This document shows, in pieces, positions 1 to 8,918 of a DNA stretch of 64,000 bases (within the stretch, counting starts at the first letter, position 1; each line of letters begins with the position of its first letter). The notes beneath the pieces were generated by a model that saw only the letters and a program-made list of their open reading frames with translations, was not told the DNA's origin and did no database searches. The DNA is from JAFGRU01 sp016934985 (lineage in GTDB: Bacteria > Desulfobacterota > Desulfuromonadia > Desulfuromonadales > JAAYDE01), in contig CAXXJQ010000006.1 in the NCBI GenBank assembly GCA_963665045.2, positions 372,001-436,000 on the forward strand, given 5' to 3'. The position numbers and the translations under genes are program-made.

Positions 1-351
1 CTGGCAGCTTTGGGCGGTCTGGAGATTGCCGGTATTTGCGGCCTCATTCTCGGTGCTGCCTCAAGGCAGGCACCGGCTGTGGTCGACGGCTTTATTTCTT
101 CGGCCGCAGCTCTGTGTGCCTGCAGACTCTGCCCACAGGTAAGGGGCTACCTCTTTTTCAGTCATTTTTCTGCGGAAGCGGGTTACGCCCGTTTCGCTGA
201 ACAAATGGGGATCAGACCGATTCTCGACCTCGACATGCGCCTCGGCGAGGGCACCGGTGCCGCTCTGGCCATGCAGATCATCGAGGGGGGCGTCAAAATT
301 TATAACGAAATGGCAACCTTCGATTCGGCCGGCGTTGCCGGAAAGGAATGA
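1..351 (+). CDS. cobT: Nicotinate-nucleotide-dimethylbenzimidazole phosphoribosyltransferase, C-terminal part (CobT)
   Basis: This is the 3' end of a gene that begins before the window; the frame is open from base 1 to a TGA at 349-351 (116 residues visible). CobT transfers phosphoribose from nicotinate mononucleotide to the lower-ligand base, making alpha-ribazole phosphate for the nucleotide loop of cobalamin. The visible part carries the family's C-terminal features: the stretch GGLEIAGICGLILGAA, the VVDGFISSAAAL segment and the conserved DMRLGEGTGAA motif that supplies the catalytic Glu near the C-terminus. It overlaps cobS by 4 nt (ATGA), which fits translational coupling of two neighbouring steps of nucleotide-loop assembly. 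The assignment is firm despite truncation by the window edge. Confidence 0.95.
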   Translation: MAALGGLEIAGICGLILGAASRQAPAVVDGFISSAAALCACRLCPQVRGYLFFSHFSAEAGYARFAEQMGIRPILDLDMRLGEGTGAALAMQIIEGGVKIYNEMATFDSAGVAGKE

Positions 352-1091
352 GCTGCATGCGGGGCCTGACATCCGCCATCAGAACCCTCTCCATTCTACC
401 AGTACCGGGCGCGGAGGCCGAAAGCCTGGCCGATGCTTTGCCCTGGTTTCCGCTGGTCGGAGCACTGCTGGGCTGGCTGCTGTTGGCAACAGGGTGGGGC
501 CTCGAACAATTGCCGGGCATCTGGCCGCAAGGGAGCGCTTTTTCCATTCTCCTGCTCGGCGTCCTGCTGACCCGGGGATTTCACCTTGACGGACTGGCCG
601 ACTGTGCCGACGGCCTTGGTGGCGGTTACAGCAGGGAAAAACGTCTGGCTATCATGAAGGATTCCCACATTGGCGTCTTCGGTGTCGCTGCCGTCGCCCT
701 GCTGCTTTTGGGCAAGTGGGTCTGCCTGGCGCGCCTGATATCCGTTAACGGACTGATGTGGTTGCCCACGGCCTGGATCGTCTCCCGCACTGTGCCCGTT
801 GCTTTGGCGATTTCCCTTCCCTATGCCCGAGAGAACGGGACCGGCGCGGAGTTCGTTCGCGGAAGCCAGGGCAAACATCTGGCAACGGCGTTTATTGTGG
901 CCGGTGTGCTGATCGGGCTTGGCGGCGGGCCGCTCCATCTACTGGCCTGGATTCCGGCGGGGATTTTTGCCCTGATATTGGGCTGTTACACGCGCCAGCG
1001 CCTCGGCGGCATCACCGGCGATGTCCTCGGCGCATCCATTGAAGTGACGGAAACCCTGATTCTGTTTTTAGGTTGTTTCCTTGTTTTTTAA
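348..1091 (+). CDS. cobS: Adenosylcobinamide-GDP ribazoletransferase (CobS)
   Basis: CobS is an integral membrane enzyme that joins adenosylcobinamide-GDP to alpha-ribazole (phosphate), the last step in building the nucleotide loop. The 247-residue product is the usual family length and mostly hydrophobic, with about six membrane segments. It has the CobS signature RGFHLDGLADCADGLGGG (around residues 77-94), whose acidic residues bind Mg2+, followed by MKDSHIGVFG. The ATG lies inside the cobT stop region (4-nt overlap), so the two genes are probably translated together. Downstream the operon is interrupted by a structured repeat before cobQ. Confidence 0.95.
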   Translation: MSCMRGLTSAIRTLSILPVPGAEAESLADALPWFPLVGALLGWLLLATGWGLEQLPGIWPQGSAFSILLLGVLLTRGFHLDGLADCADGLGGGYSREKRLAIMKDSHIGVFGVAAVALLLLGKWVCLARLISVNGLMWLPTAWIVSRTVPVALAISLPYARENGTGAEFVRGSQGKHLATAFIVAGVLIGLGGGPLHLLAWIPAGIFALILGCYTRQRLGGITGDVLGASIEVTETLILFLGCFLVF

Positions 1092-1116
1092 ACCGCGAAG
1101 TGAACTCCTTCTGGTT

Positions 1117-1316
1117 TTCCCCTTGCGATGAAGCCGGAGTGGAGGAAACGTTTTGAGAAAAGACGGACAGTTGAGCGGTGTGTGCGAATTCTGGCCGTCC
1201 TCAAAACGTTTCTGGAGCGCAGGAAACCCGCAGGGCGAATCGCGGGGCGCCCTTTTCTTTGCTTCTTTCTTTTTGGCGTAAAAAGAAAGAAGGCGTCGCC
1301 GGGGGCGCAACCCCGG
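1117..1316. repeat. Structured dispersed repeat R1, copy 1
   Basis: This 200-bp non-coding element fills the cobS-cobQ gap (1092-1416). Two further copies lie at 18942-19147 and 58371-58574. It can fold into four consecutive hairpins. P1 pairs AACGTTTTGAG (1147-1157) with CTCAAAACGTT (1200-1210). P2 pairs AGGGC with GCCCT. P3 pairs CTTCTTTCTTTTT with AAAAAGAAAGAAG. P4 is CCGGGG-GCGCAA-CCCCGG (1299-1316). Comparing copies, P1, P3 and P4 change on both sides in step, so the structure appears to be conserved. Small ORFs running through it are translations of the repeat and I do not treat them as genes. Whether it acts as RNA, as a DNA hairpin or as a MITE-like element cannot be told from sequence. 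Confidence 0.8.
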
Positions 1317-1416
1317 AAAACTGAAATTGGGAAAATTGCAGGTAGTTTTAACGTTACAACAAACTCAGCCAGGCTTTGGAATTGAAAGCCTTTGACTTAA
1401 TTTTTTTGAGGAGAAA

Positions 1417-2919
1417 ATGTCCAGAGCACCCTGTCTCGCCATTCTTGGAACCGCTTCCGACGTCGGCAAAAGCGTGGCCGTAGCCGCGCTGTGCCGGATA
1501 TTCTCGGACATGGGGATACAGGTCGCGCCATACAAAGCCCAGAACATGTCCAACAACTCCTATGTCACCCGGGAAGGTCTGGAAATGGGGCGGGCACAGA
1601 TTGCCCAGGCCGAAGCGGCCCGAATCGAACCGAGCGTCGCCATGAATCCCGTGCTGCTCAAGCCAAGCGGCGACACCACCTCCCAAGTTATCCTTCACGG
1701 TCGACCGGTCAGCAGCTTTAATGCCAGGGACTATTACCAGCAGACCGAATTTCTCTTTGCCGAAGCCTGCAAAAGCCTCGATTTTTTGCGTAGCAACTTC
1801 CAACTCGTCATCCTCGAAGGCGCAGGCTCCTGCGGTGAGGTCAACCTCGCTCACCGCGATATCGTCAATTTCCGCATGGCCCATGCCGCCGACGCGCGGG
1901 TCATTCTAACCGCCGACATCAGCCGGGGAGGCGTTTTCGCCCAACTTCTCGGCACCCTGCAGGTGGTGTCGGAAAAAGACCGCCAAAGCGTGGCCGGCTT
2001 TCTGATCAACCGTTTTCGCGGCGATATCAGTCTTTTCGACGACGGCCTCAAATACCTTGAAAAGGAGGGACAACGCCCGGTATTCGGCGTCATCCCGCAC
2101 TACGATCATATCGACATCGACCCCGAGGACAGCCAGGTCCTGGACGCAATGACCGATCCCCCCGCGCTTCCCCAAGCCTGCAAAACAGCCATTGCCGTCA
2201 TCCGCTTCCCGCGCATTTCAAACTTCACCGACTTTTCGGCGCTGCAACGCGACACCGGCGTCGATCTCCACTATCTGACCCGTCCCCGTTCACTGGAATG
2301 CTATCACCTTGTCATCCTGCCCGGTTCAAAGAACGTCCGCGCCGACCGTGAGTGGCTTTTGCAAAGTGGCTGGGATGAGCGGCTCATGGCTTTTGCGCAG
2401 GCCGGCGGCCACATCGGCGGCATCTGCGGCGGTTACCAGATTCTCGGCCGTATCATTCGCGATCCCCTGGGCATCGAAGGTCCGGTTGGTGAGACCGAAG
2501 GACTCGGCCTGCTGGACGTTGAAACCACACTGAACGACGACAAAGAGCTGATCCGGGTGAAAGGCACCTGGGAGGCGCTGGGTCAAGCGGTGGAGGGTTA
2601 CGAAATCCACATGGGCCGCACCCGTTGCCCGGCAGGGACATCCGTCATCCGCAAAGAGGATGGCCAAAGCGACGGTGTCCGCAGCCGAAACAGGAAAATA
2701 TGGGGCGTCTATCTCCACGGCCTGTTTGACAGGCCCGCTTTCAGGCATGCGTTTCTGGCCGCCCTCAACCCGGCCTATCGCCCCTGCGGAAACAACGAAA
2801 CGTCCCAAACCTTCAAGGACCGCCAATACGACCTGCTGGCCGAACATTTCCGCCGCCACATCGACCTCGACCGCCTTCTTGCAGCCACCGGGTTGAAGGA
2901 GGTTCTCAATGGCCGCTGA
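1417..2919 (+). CDS. cobQ: Cobyric acid synthase (CobQ/CbiP)
   Basis: CobQ uses glutamine and ATP to amidate the side chains b, d, e and g of adenosyl-cobyrinic acid a,c-diamide, giving cobyric acid. The 500-residue protein has the two expected parts. The N-terminal synthetase domain has an ATP-binding loop GTASDVGKS at residues 11-19, then the conserved KAQNMSNNSYVT. The C-terminal class I glutamine amidotransferase domain has the nucleophile Cys337 in GICGGYQ and His434 in VYLHGLFD. An SD-like GAGGAG sits a few bases before the ATG. The 3' end overlaps the next gene by 11 nt. Length and motifs are complete. Confidence 0.96.
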   Translation: MSRAPCLAILGTASDVGKSVAVAALCRIFSDMGIQVAPYKAQNMSNNSYVTREGLEMGRAQIAQAEAARIEPSVAMNPVLLKPSGDTTSQVILHGRPVSSFNARDYYQQTEFLFAEACKSLDFLRSNFQLVILEGAGSCGEVNLAHRDIVNFRMAHAADARVILTADISRGGVFAQLLGTLQVVSEKDRQSVAGFLINRFRGDISLFDDGLKYLEKEGQRPVFGVIPHYDHIDIDPEDSQVLDAMTDPPALPQACKTAIAVIRFPRISNFTDFSALQRDTGVDLHYLTRPRSLECYHLVILPGSKNVRADREWLLQSGWDERLMAFAQAGGHIGGICGGYQILGRIIRDPLGIEGPVGETEGLGLLDVETTLNDDKELIRVKGTWEALGQAVEGYEIHMGRTRCPAGTSVIRKEDGQSDGVRSRNRKIWGVYLHGLFDRPAFRHAFLAALNPAYRPCGNNETSQTFKDRQYDLLAEHFRRHIDLDRLLAATGLKEVLNGR

Positions 2920-4000
2920 ATCCAACACCCACCGTCACGGCGGCCAACCCCTCTACGATTTCCAACGCCTCGGCATCCCCCCGCGCCCGGTAATCGACTT
3001 CAGCGTCAACGTCAATCCCCTCGGCCCGCCCCCGGAGGTCACGAAAGCCTGGAACGGGTGGCGCCATGACATCCATTCTTACCCCAGCCCCGACGGTGCG
3101 GGGGTCCTGCGCTTTTATCAAGAGCGCTTCGGTCTGGCGCCGGACAGCGTGGTGGCGGGCAACGGCTCCACGGAGCTGATCTATCTCGCCCCCCGCGCCC
3201 TCGGCCTGAAAACGGCGGCAGTTGCGGCCCCTTCCTTTCACGACTACAGCCGCTCGATAGTGTTGAATGGCGGCCGGATTCTCGAATTTCCCGACCTTGA
3301 AAACAATGACGAAGGGTGGGAGAAAAAGGCCAAGAAAATACTGCCCCAGGTCGATGCGCTCTTTATCGGGAATCCCAACAACCCGACGGGGCAGCTCATC
3401 TCCGCAGAGGGAATCCTGGCAATGGCCGAACGCTTCCCGGACAAATTTTTTCTCGTCGACGAGGCTTTCATCCAGTTCGTGGAAAACAGCTGCCGCTATT
3501 CCCTGCTTCACCCGGACAGATTGCGCAGTAACATCGTCGTCTTCCATTCCCTGACCAAGTTCTACGCCCTCGCGGGCTTGCGCCTTGGCGCCGCAATCAG
3601 CCATCCCGAGACCAGCGCCAGGCTCCGCAAACACAAAGAGCCCTGGAGTGTCAGCCTGCCCGCTGAACGAAGCGCCGAGGTACTTGCGACCTGCGAAACA
3701 TATGAGGGGAAAACCTGCACACTGATTAATAAAGAACGGCAGGCCATGGCGAAATTTGCCCGCCAGTCACCCCTTATGGAGGCCCTCCCTCCCACGGCCA
3801 ATTTTATCCTCGCCCGCTGGACCGCCACCGCCGATCTCGACGACCTCCTGCGCGCCTTGCTGACCCGCGGCCTCTACATTCGGGACGCCCGCAATTTCTC
3901 CGGCCTTACGGGCAAATGGTTCCGCTTCGCCATTCTTGGTGAAAAGGAGAATGAGTTACTGCGGCGGGCTTTTCTTCAGCTCGAAAAGGAGGTGTGCTGA
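2909..4000 (+). CDS. cobD: Threonine-phosphate decarboxylase (CobD/CobC family)
   Basis: This is a fold-type I PLP aminotransferase-like enzyme of 363 residues. It is expected to decarboxylate L-threonine O-3-phosphate to (R)-1-amino-2-propanol phosphate, the linker between the corrin ring and the nucleotide loop. The start HGGQPLYDFQRLG and FSVNVNPLGPP is typical of the CobD/CobC group rather than of histidinol-phosphate aminotransferases. The PLP-binding Lys is K217 in FHSLTKFYALAGLRLG; NPNNPTG (substrate/PLP contact) and DEAF precede it. It overlaps cobQ by 11 nt and is followed at once by cbiB, whose product attaches this linker, which supports the cobalamin role over histidine synthesis. 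Confidence 0.93.
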   Translation: MAAESNTHRHGGQPLYDFQRLGIPPRPVIDFSVNVNPLGPPPEVTKAWNGWRHDIHSYPSPDGAGVLRFYQERFGLAPDSVVAGNGSTELIYLAPRALGLKTAAVAAPSFHDYSRSIVLNGGRILEFPDLENNDEGWEKKAKKILPQVDALFIGNPNNPTGQLISAEGILAMAERFPDKFFLVDEAFIQFVENSCRYSLLHPDRLRSNIVVFHSLTKFYALAGLRLGAAISHPETSARLRKHKEPWSVSLPAERSAEVLATCETYEGKTCTLINKERQAMAKFARQSPLMEALPPTANFILARWTATADLDDLLRALLTRGLYIRDARNFSGLTGKWFRFAILGEKENELLRRAFLQLEKEVC

Positions 4001-4001
4001 C

Positions 4002-5003
4002 GTGCTGGCCGCCACGCTTATACTCCTGACCGCCGTTCTCCTCGACGCCGCCATCGGTGACCCGGCCTATCCCCTGCACCCGGTGCGCCTCATGGGGAAA
4101 ACGATCAGCACCACGGAAGCCATTCTCAGGGGAATACGGCTGTCGGGATTTTTGGGCGGAGCCCTGCTGCTCACCTCCCTGCTGGCGCTTTTCGGTGGCG
4201 GGACCTATCTCCTCCTGACGGAAACTAACAAGACAAGCTGGGTACTCGAAGCGGTCTTCGCCGCTTTCCTGCTCTACTCCAGTATCGCTTTGACCGATAT
4301 GTTCAACCATGCCTATCCTGTAGCCCAATCATTGCAGCAACAAGACCTGACCCTGGCACGTGAGGAAGTCCAGAAAATAGTCGCGCGCGATGCCAACCTC
4401 CTAAACGAGAAGGGCGTCGCGCGCGCCGCCGTCGAAAGCGTGGCTGAAGGTTTTGTCGACGGCTTTCTGTCGCCCCTCTTCTGGTTTTCGGGGGGCGCGG
4501 CCCTGACCGCCTTGACTGGCCTTGACCCCGTGGCGGGAGGCATCACAGCCGCCATCAGCTTCCGAGTTACCAACACTCTCGATTCCATGGTCGGCTACCG
4601 CAACGAACGCTATGAGCATTTCGGCACGGCTTCGGCACGCTTTGACGATATCCTGAATTTTCTACCGGCGCGCCTTGCCATCCCCATCCTGAGCATGGGG
4701 GCTTTTCTCACCGGCATGGACGCCGAAGCCTGTTGGCGGACAGGGCTACGTGACCGCCTGAAACACGCCTCGCCCAACTCCGGCCATGCCGAAAGCTGTG
4801 TGGCCGGGGCTCTGGGCATCCGCCTTGGCGGCCCGACAACCTATCCGCACGGCATCGTCGACAAACCCTGGCTGGGGGATCAATCAGGAACTATCGACGC
4901 CGAAAGTATTGAGCGCTGCTGCAAACTGATCCGAGCCGGAGGTTGGATCAGCCTGTTGCTTTTTCTTGCCGCACTCCAAGCGGTCCACTTTGCAGGTTTC
5001 TGA
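4002..5003 (+). CDS. cbiB: Adenosylcobinamide-phosphate synthase (CbiB)
   Basis: CbiB is a membrane protein that condenses adenosylcobyric acid with aminopropanol (phosphate), giving adenosylcobinamide (phosphate). I start it at GTG 4002, one base after the preceding stop, because GGAGGTG lies at proper distance upstream and the family begins at this point; the frame is open further upstream but lies inside the previous gene. The 333-residue product carries the hallmark DAAIGDPAYPLHPVRLMG near the N-terminus, the DANLLNEKGVARAAVESVAE region, GFVDGFLSPLFW, and the later AESCVAGALGIRLGGP motif. Several hydrophobic segments fit an integral membrane enzyme. It closes the cobQ-cobD-cbiB block. Confidence 0.94.
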   Translation: MLAATLILLTAVLLDAAIGDPAYPLHPVRLMGKTISTTEAILRGIRLSGFLGGALLLTSLLALFGGGTYLLLTETNKTSWVLEAVFAAFLLYSSIALTDMFNHAYPVAQSLQQQDLTLAREEVQKIVARDANLLNEKGVARAAVESVAEGFVDGFLSPLFWFSGGAALTALTGLDPVAGGITAAISFRVTNTLDSMVGYRNERYEHFGTASARFDDILNFLPARLAIPILSMGAFLTGMDAEACWRTGLRDRLKHASPNSGHAESCVAGALGIRLGGPTTYPHGIVDKPWLGDQSGTIDAESIERCCKLIRAGGWISLLLFLAALQAVHFAGF

Positions 5004-5043
5004 AATTGGGCTATTTTTTACGGAAGAAGTATTTTTACTTTTC

Positions 5044-5158
5044 GGCACAAGGACTCATATCGCCTATGGAAAGGGCAATTGCCGCCCGGATGGCGGCAAT
5101 TAAGCCCCATGGATGGGTTTATGCGGCCCTTGGAATAGGCGATGCGGGGCATTGTGCC
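5044..5158. repeat. Structured dispersed repeat R2, copy A
   Basis: This element of about 115 bp lies between cbiB and the adenosyltransferase gene; a second copy is at 37471-37572. Nested stems are visible: GGCACAA (5044-5050) with TTGTGCC (5152-5158), CGCCTAT (5061-5067) with ATAGGCG (5135-5141), and a strong inner hairpin AATTGCCGCC / GGCGGCAATT (5077-5101). The centre has TAAGCCCCATGGATGG and CCCTTGGAAT, shared with copy B. No protein-coding signal is convincing. I do not recognise a named RNA family. Confidence 0.75.
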
Positions 5159-5206
5159 CAGACGCTGGATATTTGCGAGTTCTATGCAAATTAATGAGAG
5201 GTTTTC

Positions 5207-5728
5207 ATGGAGAAAGGTTTCGTCCAGGTTTATACCGGCCCGGGGAAAGGCAAAACCACGGCCGCCACAGGCCTCATCGTCCGTGCTTTGGGGCAGGGTT
5301 TCAAAGTCCTGCTCGTCCGCTTTCTCAAGACCTGCAGCGACAGGTCGGGAGAGCTGATCTTTCTGAAAGATGTGCCGAATCTGGAGATCATCTCATCCGG
5401 TATCGGCATATTGAACGGCAAAGCCAAAACGGAAGAGGTCAAAAAAAGTGTTGAAGCAACCTTTGCCCTGGCCAAGGAAAAAATTTTTTCAGATGGACCT
5501 GATCTGGTCGTATTCGATGAGATAAACAATGTCCTGGCGAAAGAATTTTTAGCCCTGCAGGAGGTTCTGGAGTTGATCAACGCCAGGCCCGAAGGCGTGG
5601 AACTGGTCCTGACCGGCCGCAATGCCCCCGAAGAGATCATGGCCAGAGCCGATCTGGTGACCCGCATGGAAAAAGTGAAGCATGTTTTTGATCAGGGTAT
5701 TCCTGCCCGCCGGGGGATTGAATACTAA
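5207..5728 (+). CDS. cobO: Cob(I)yrinic acid a,c-diamide adenosyltransferase (CobO/BtuR type)
   Basis: This P-loop enzyme transfers the adenosyl group of ATP to cob(I)alamin or its precursors, forming the Co-C bond of the coenzyme. The 173-residue product matches the CobA/CobO/BtuR family in length and motifs: MEKGFVQVYTGPGKGKTTA with a Walker A loop at residues 11-18, VLLVRFLK, and the DLVVFDEINN Walker B-like segment, then VLTGRNAPEE and ADLVTRMEKVKH. GAGAGG lies upstream of the ATG. It is separated from cbiB by about 200 bp holding repeat R2, so it may have its own promoter. The last 150 bp before the converging carotenoid operon contain no clear terminator. Confidence 0.93.
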   Translation: MEKGFVQVYTGPGKGKTTAATGLIVRALGQGFKVLLVRFLKTCSDRSGELIFLKDVPNLEIISSGIGILNGKAKTEEVKKSVEATFALAKEKIFSDGPDLVVFDEINNVLAKEFLALQEVLELINARPEGVELVLTGRNAPEEIMARADLVTRMEKVKHVFDQGIPARRGIEY

Positions 5729-5876
5729 AGAGTCAAAGCCCTCAAAGCTTTCCGAAAAGTGGCTGGTTTTTCCACGTTGTGACGCAACAGAGGGGATAAA
5801 AGTCTGTTCGCCAGCCTATCGTCATACCCCAAAGTCAGCATCTTTTTAAAATCCCATTTAAAATTTTCCGGCAAAG

Positions 5877-7415
5877 TTACCGGGCGGAAATGCGCTCCTT
5901 GTTGGCCAGAGAAGAAGGCACGCTGTAGGGCAAGCCAAATTCTTTACAGAAGTTGTTGCTGGAAATCCTCGCTGATTCATAAATGGTCGGCAGGCCGCTG
6001 CCGGGATGGGTGCCACCGCCTACCAGCCAGCAGCGCTCAAATTCTTCGAAGCGGTTGCGCGGCCGAAACGACAGCAACTGGCCGAAATTGTGGGCCAGAT
6101 TGAAGGTGGCACCTTCGAAGACCCGGTATTCCTCCTCCCAATCCGCCGGGGTGATGCGCTTCTCGAATTCGATATTTTCCCGCAGGCCGGCATAACCGCC
6201 GCGCCGTTCGGCAGTCTCCAGCACCAAGTCCCTGAAGGAATCACCCTCCTCATGCCAATCAATGCTGCTCCGGTTGTTGGGGACCGGAACGAGGATGTAG
6301 ATGGTCGATTTGCCCTCGGGTGCCAGACTGTCATCCGTCACCGAAGCATTCTGAACGTAAATGGAGGGGTCTGCCGACAACGTCAGACTCTCAGCCACTT
6401 CATGGATGTTCTTGCGATAGTCCTCGGAGAAGAGGATGCTGTGGTGGGGGATATCCGCATAGCTGCGATTGACACCCAGGTAAAGCATGAACGTTGAGCA
6501 GGAAAGTTTCATGCGCTTGAGTCTGGCCGAGGTATACTTGCGCAGTTCGGCCGAATCTACCAGATGCCCCATGGCGTGACCGAAATCGGCATTGAGAAAT
6601 ACCGCATCGGCTTGGACCCGCTCGCCGTTTTCCAATTCCACCCCGGTTACTGTACGCCCCTCAACTAGCAGGCGTTTAACCGGCGTCTCAAGATGGATTT
6701 CGCCTCCCTCCTCTTTTACGACCCTTGCCATGGCTGCGGATATCTGGTTGAGACCCCCACGGACATGGAGAATTCCAGAGTCGTACTCTACGAAAGGCAA
6801 TATGGTAAAAAGAGCAGGACATTTCCACGGAGACATGCCCAGGTACTTGGCCTGAAAGGTAAAGCAGAGCTTCAATTTATCTGGACCATAATAACGGCCA
6901 AGGTTTTCAAATATGGTCCGTCCCAATCCCAGGTAAGGTGCCGCCTTGAGAAATATGGGATCCAGGTAGGCCTTCAGGCTGGCATAATCCTTCTGAAGAC
7001 AGGGGAAAAGACGCTCGAAACGTTCTCCCTCGGTAGCCATGAAACGATCAAAACCATCCTCGTTGCCGGGGAAAATACGTGCTATTTCCAAACGGGTTTT
7101 TTCACGATACGGAGAGGGGCGGAACTCGAGATCATCGAACTTGAGCCGGTAGAGGGGATCCAGCCGGGTAAACTCGAGGTAATCCTCAATCTTGCGTCCG
7201 GTTTCCAGAAACATTTCCTTGAGAATATAACTCATCATTAGAAACGTCGGCCCGGTATCAAAGGTATAGCCGTCAGAGACTATCCTGGCATTGCGCCCAC
7301 CGACCTCTTTAGCCCGCTCAAAAACGCTCACCCGGCAGCCCCGGTGAGCCAGCAGCATGGCGCTGGTCAATCCGCCCGGCCCGGCTCCGACAATCACGAC
7401 GTGTTTTTGGGTCAA
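5877..7415 (-). CDS. Phytoene/diapophytoene desaturase family FAD oxidoreductase (CrtI/CrtN-like)
   Basis: This 512-residue flavoprotein belongs to the carotenoid desaturase family, which introduces double bonds into phytoene or dehydrosqualene. The N-terminus has the Rossmann FAD motif VIVGAGPGGLTSA (GAGPGG at residues 10-15), then FERAKEVGGRNAR and FDTGPTFLMM, typical of CrtI/CrtN. The C-terminal FAD segment WLVGGGTHPGSGLPTIYESAR is the family signature. It is the last gene of a minus-strand trio with a second desaturase-like oxidase and an aldehyde dehydrogenase. No phytoene or diapophytoene synthase gene is in the window, so C30 versus C40 substrate cannot be decided; the gene set resembles C30 (staphyloxanthin-type) pathways. 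Confidence 0.88.
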   Translation of the reverse strand: MTQKHVVIVGAGPGGLTSAMLLAHRGCRVSVFERAKEVGGRNARIVSDGYTFDTGPTFLMMSYILKEMFLETGRKIEDYLEFTRLDPLYRLKFDDLEFRPSPYREKTRLEIARIFPGNEDGFDRFMATEGERFERLFPCLQKDYASLKAYLDPIFLKAAPYLGLGRTIFENLGRYYGPDKLKLCFTFQAKYLGMSPWKCPALFTILPFVEYDSGILHVRGGLNQISAAMARVVKEEGGEIHLETPVKRLLVEGRTVTGVELENGERVQADAVFLNADFGHAMGHLVDSAELRKYTSARLKRMKLSCSTFMLYLGVNRSYADIPHHSILFSEDYRKNIHEVAESLTLSADPSIYVQNASVTDDSLAPEGKSTIYILVPVPNNRSSIDWHEEGDSFRDLVLETAERRGGYAGLRENIEFEKRITPADWEEEYRVFEGATFNLAHNFGQLLSFRPRNRFEEFERCWLVGGGTHPGSGLPTIYESARISSNNFCKEFGLPYSVPSSLANKERISAR

Positions 7416-7424
7416 TTCAGCCTC

Positions 7425-8918
7425 CTAACAGTTTTCCGTTTGTATTATACGGTCAGCAACCTGCAGTCCGGAGAGCAACGCCATAGGCATGCCGCCACCG
7501 GGATTGACGCTTCCTCCGACGAAATAGAGATTATCGAAACGATCACTTTTTTTGGGAGCCTTGAAACCCTGGTTTTTCCAACGATGGGAGACTACCCCAT
7601 AAATCGCCCCACGGTTGGAAAAGTAAAGACGTTCAATGTCTTCAGGAACCCACATATGCTCGACAATAATGTGACTACGCAAATTTTCAAGCCCCATGCG
7701 CTCGAGCTTGTCAAGAACACGCTCCTTGAGATTCCAATAATCTTTCCGGGTGAAGGGAGGCTCCTGAACATAGGGGATGTGCGGAAGAATCTTGAGGTTT
7801 TCACAACCTTGCGGTGCCTGGCTCGCATCACTGCGCGCGGGTGCGACAAGATAGATAGTGGGATCTTCCGGAAGCCGTTTCTCACGAAAAACCGTATTGA
7901 AATGGGCACGGGGATTTTGGGAGAAAAAGAAGTTGTGGTGGGCCAGATGCCGGTATTCACGGTCAATCCCCAAGTGCAGAACCAGCCCCGAGCACGCCGG
8001 TTCGAACCTTTTGAAGCGGCGCAACTGATTTTCGGATTCACCGAGCAACCCGCGGTGGGCGGGTATAACCTCCATATTGGAGACAACCATATCCGCCGGG
8101 AACTCACTGCCATCATTCAGGCGCAGCCCCCGAACCTGCAAACCCTCATGGAGGATGTCCGTCACTTCGACCCCCAGGTGAATATGTACGCCGAGGTCTT
8201 CCATCATACGGTGCAGGCCACGGGCTAATTCGAAAAGCCCGCCGTCAACATAGAGAAGCCCGAACTCCGACTGGACAAAAGGCAGCAGATTAAGAACCGC
8301 CGGGGCATCGAAAGCCGATGAGCCAACGTATTTCACGAAAAAATCCAGGATAGCGCGCAGCTTGGGATGATGTACGTGACGGCCGACACCGGCATCCATG
8401 GAAGAAAACAGGTCAAAACCTGTTAAAGAGTTCCAGATGCCATGGTGACGGACCATCTCCCGAACCGTATCCAACCCCAGATCGAAATAGGAATGCCGGC
8501 ATTTTTCATACAAGTTCCTGGAGTAGGCCAAAAAATTCTCAAGATCACATCGGTCTTTTTCGTCAAGGAGAGTATTGTTTTCCACTGTCTCAGCCGGGGT
8601 GGCATACAAATCGATGTGACTGCCATCCTCGAAAAAATTGCGCCAATGTGGGGAGAGGTGCCTGATCGATACATAATCGGAGAATTTCCGCCCGCCCTTG
8701 GCAAAAAGCTTTTCAAACACCTGGGGCATGGTCAGAATCGAAGGCCCGAGATCAAAGGAGAAACCCTCCCGTTGAAAAATATTGAGTTTTCCGCCGACGT
8801 GCTCGTTCTTTTCAAAGACATGAACACACCGGCCTGCTGCGGCCAGGGAGGCCGCCGCGCCGAGGCCGCCCAGCCCGGCACCGATAACAGCTACTGTCCG
8901 ATCAGATGAATCACTCAT
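7425..8918 (-). CDS. Second carotenoid desaturase-like oxidase (CrtNb/CrtP-like)
   Basis: This 497-residue FAD protein is paralogous to its downstream neighbour (10-bp gap) but clearly diverged. It has VAVIGAGLGGLGAAASLA at the N-terminus (GAGLGG at 14-19), FEKNEHVGGKLN, FDLGPSILTMPQVFEKLF, and the C-terminal LYFVGGSVNPGGGMPMALLSG. In known C30 pathways a second CrtN-like protein (CrtP/CrtNb) oxidises the terminal methyl to an aldehyde, and an aldehyde dehydrogenase then makes the acid. The presence of an ALDH gene overlapping by 4 nt upstream fits that role, but the function is inferred from context. The enzyme should act on membrane-dissolved substrates. Confidence 0.82.
   Translation of the reverse strand: MSDSSDRTVAVIGAGLGGLGAAASLAAAGRCVHVFEKNEHVGGKLNIFQREGFSFDLGPSILTMPQVFEKLFAKGGRKFSDYVSIRHLSPHWRNFFEDGSHIDLYATPAETVENNTLLDEKDRCDLENFLAYSRNLYEKCRHSYFDLGLDTVREMVRHHGIWNSLTGFDLFSSMDAGVGRHVHHPKLRAILDFFVKYVGSSAFDAPAVLNLLPFVQSEFGLLYVDGGLFELARGLHRMMEDLGVHIHLGVEVTDILHEGLQVRGLRLNDGSEFPADMVVSNMEVIPAHRGLLGESENQLRRFKRFEPACSGLVLHLGIDREYRHLAHHNFFFSQNPRAHFNTVFREKRLPEDPTIYLVAPARSDASQAPQGCENLKILPHIPYVQEPPFTRKDYWNLKERVLDKLERMGLENLRSHIIVEHMWVPEDIERLYFSNRGAIYGVVSHRWKNQGFKAPKKSDRFDNLYFVGGSVNPGGGMPMALLSGLQVADRIIQTENC

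Noticed and set aside
1068..1310. 80-codon minus-strand frame, with similar frames at 58351-58581
   Set aside because: Both are translations of repeat R1; their similarity follows from the repeat, and substitutions track stem pairing rather than codons.
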